Assembly (NCBI GenBank): GCA_044233745.1
Contig: JBIIJN010000072.1
Location: 1 to 14,174, forward strand
Length of the DNA: 14,174 nt
DNA from: UBA6165 sp044233745
GTDB lineage: Bacteria > Bacteroidota > Bacteroidia > Flavobacteriales_D > Crocinitomicaceae
Reading direction: 5' to 3'
The translations under genes and the position numbers were made by a program. Positions 12,993-14,174 of the stretch are shown here, one piece after another. The first letter of the stretch is position 1, and the number at the start of each line of letters is the position of its first letter. Below the pieces are notes generated by a model that had not been told where the DNA came from, did not search any database, and saw nothing but the letters and a program-made list of their open reading frames with translations.

Positions 12993-14174
12993 TGAGCCAA
13001 GAAAAAGAATTTGATAATGCGTTTAAAGAGCGTATAGGCAACATGGACTTTGAGTTCAAGGATGCTTATTGGACAGAGATGTCTGCACTTTTAGACAACA
13101 AAAAGAAAAAACGAGGGCTGCTGTTTTGGTGGATCAGCTCGGGTAGCGTTGCGGCTATTTTGCTGCTCGTTGGACTGGTTTATTTTACACGAAATGAATC
13201 GCAAAAACAATGGGCTGGCTTTGTGAATGATAGCCCGTCTACTGAACAAAATATGCAGGAGAACGAAAATTTCTCATCCTCCAAACAAACCTTGGATGCT
13301 AACAAAAACGAACAAGCGCAGGAATCTGAAGTGCTTGAAAAAAACAATGCTGTTCACGGGAATTTGGATAATCATACCCCAAACCGCCATGCTTCGACTT
13401 CAAATTCAGGAAATGACGCAACAACCAATCCTCGACAAATCAAAAGCAATGCGAACAATACCTCCGGCAATGTAATGAGCGGTCTGAATCCAATGGTTTC
13501 AAATGCCCGTAACGATGAAGAAAACGATAATCCTAATGCTAGAAATGAAAATCAGCACGCCAACAACAATACACAAAACCCAACAAGTGTAGTTGAAACC
13601 AATGAAAATCAATCTCCTCACAACAATTCTCTTGTCCAAGAAAATGAAGATTTAACTTTTAATCGTATGCCCTTGCTTGCTGCGCATCCCTTGAGCATCA
13701 GTGATTTGCAATTGGCTCAATTTGAACAAGATGAAATCAAAAAGGCACAGACTATTCGTTCACATGTAGGCATCATAGCCGGAACGAATTTCAGTCGCTC
13801 GTTTGAAACACAAGACGGCGCAGTTGGTGGACTGGGTTCGCATTTGGGTTTGCGGTTTTATTTCTCCGGACGCCGTGGTTTCCAGGTGAATACGGGTTTG
13901 AGTTTTGGCGTAAATCAAATCAAAGGTTTGGTGTATGAAGAGCATCGAAAAATCTATGGTTATAACGAATATGATGTAGTAAATACCATCAAATACAGCA
14001 GCATGCTCACCGCCAATGTGCCGATTTATTTGGGCTACGAAGACTATCGTTTTGCTGTGGCTGGTGGTGTTCGACTCAACTATATCATGAACACCAAAGG
14101 TCGCGTTTACACTTGGGACAATTCTGTTGTGGATCAAAATATTTGGGGTTATGCTCATGGCATCAAGTATTTCA
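12992..14174 (+). CDS. Anti-sigma-like membrane protein with C-terminal outer-membrane beta-barrel-like domain (3' end beyond window)
   Basis: At least 394 residues, open to the window edge. Residues 1-36 are cytoplasmic and carry an AYWTEMSALLD helix, like the N-terminus of Bacteroidota anti-sigma-like proteins. KKKKR (37-41) precedes one membrane helix at about 43-65, so the N-terminus should be inside. Residues about 70-230 are a low-complexity linker with roughly 36 Asn in 160 residues, rich in Gln, Glu and Ser and without Cys. From about 256 alternating strands appear (HVGIIAGTNFSRSF, LGLRFYF, FQVNTGLSFGVNQIKGL, AVAGGVRLNYIM), like OMP_b-brl domains. No signal-peptidase site follows the helix. 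It is coupled to the sigma gene by a TGATG overlap, so regulation of that sigma factor is the likely job. The barrel assignment is from pattern only. Confidence 0.72.
   Translation, partial: MSQEKEFDNAFKERIGNMDFEFKDAYWTEMSALLDNKKKKRGLLFWWISSGSVAAILLLVGLVYFTRNESQKQWAGFVNDSPSTEQNMQENENFSSSKQTLDANKNEQAQESEVLEKNNAVHGNLDNHTPNRHASTSNSGNDATTNPRQIKSNANNTSGNVMSGLNPMVSNARNDEENDNPNARNENQHANNNTQNPTSVVETNENQSPHNNSLVQENEDLTFNRMPLLAAHPLSISDLQLAQFEQDEIKKAQTIRSHVGIIAGTNFSRSFETQDGAVGGLGSHLGLRFYFSGRRGFQVNTGLSFGVNQIKGLVYEEHRKIYGYNEYDVVNTIKYSSMLTANVPIYLGYEDYRFAVAGGVRLNYIMNTKGRVYTWDNSVVDQNIWGYAHGIKYF

Noticed and set aside
1..14174. CRISPR array, tRNA or rRNA gene, or insertion sequence
   Set aside because: No regularly spaced direct repeats, no cloverleaf with tRNA hallmarks, no rRNA-like stretch and no transposase frame were found by eye.

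Overview
The window looks like a chromosomal segment of a Bacteroidota bacterium, probably from a Flavobacteriales- or Chitinophagales-like lineage (the order cannot be fixed from sequence alone). The reasons are near-consensus Bacteroidota -7 boxes (TAnnTTTG) in front of almost every transcription unit, little Shine-Dalgarno sequence, a DUF5723-like outer-membrane protein, an ECF sigma factor of the Bacteroidota type and the typical YicC/Gmk/NadD gene order. Codon use is ordinary bacterial, with TAA, TAG and TGA all used as stops.

Layout. Positions 1-501 (minus) hold the start of a secreted DUF5723-like protein, cut by the window edge. Positions 757-2686 (minus) hold a large all-helical, probably TPR-like cytoplasmic protein followed by a small exported protein. 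Diverging from these, 2836-5511 (plus) is a tight four-gene operon: yicC, gmk, nadD and rsmG. It combines RNA turnover, GMP phosphorylation, NAD synthesis and 16S rRNA methylation. It ends at a strong 16-bp hairpin that is part of a larger nested inverted-repeat structure (about 5534-5681). A CPBP-family membrane protease follows (5709-6530, plus) and meets head-on a minus-strand pair: a polyprenyl-phosphate-sugar-synthase-like GT2 enzyme and a multi-pass GT-C-like transferase (6527-8664). Further right, all on the minus strand, are pgk, a HigB/HigA-type toxin-antitoxin pair and cysS. The rightmost 1.8 kb (plus) holds an ECF sigma factor coupled to a protein with one inner-membrane helix, a long Asn-rich linker and a C-terminal outer-membrane beta-barrel-like domain. 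That last gene runs off the window.

Most of the window is core metabolism. The parts most worth a second look are: (i) the sigma factor/membrane-barrel pair, which looks like an envelope-spanning signalling device in two genes; (ii) the three-way-junction-like repeat between rsmG and the CPBP gene; (iii) the toxin-antitoxin cassette with 10-bp-phased operator-like arms; (iv) the coupled GT2/GT-C pair; and (v) several promoters whose -7 box lies only 3-5 nt from the start codon, suggesting leaderless mRNAs.
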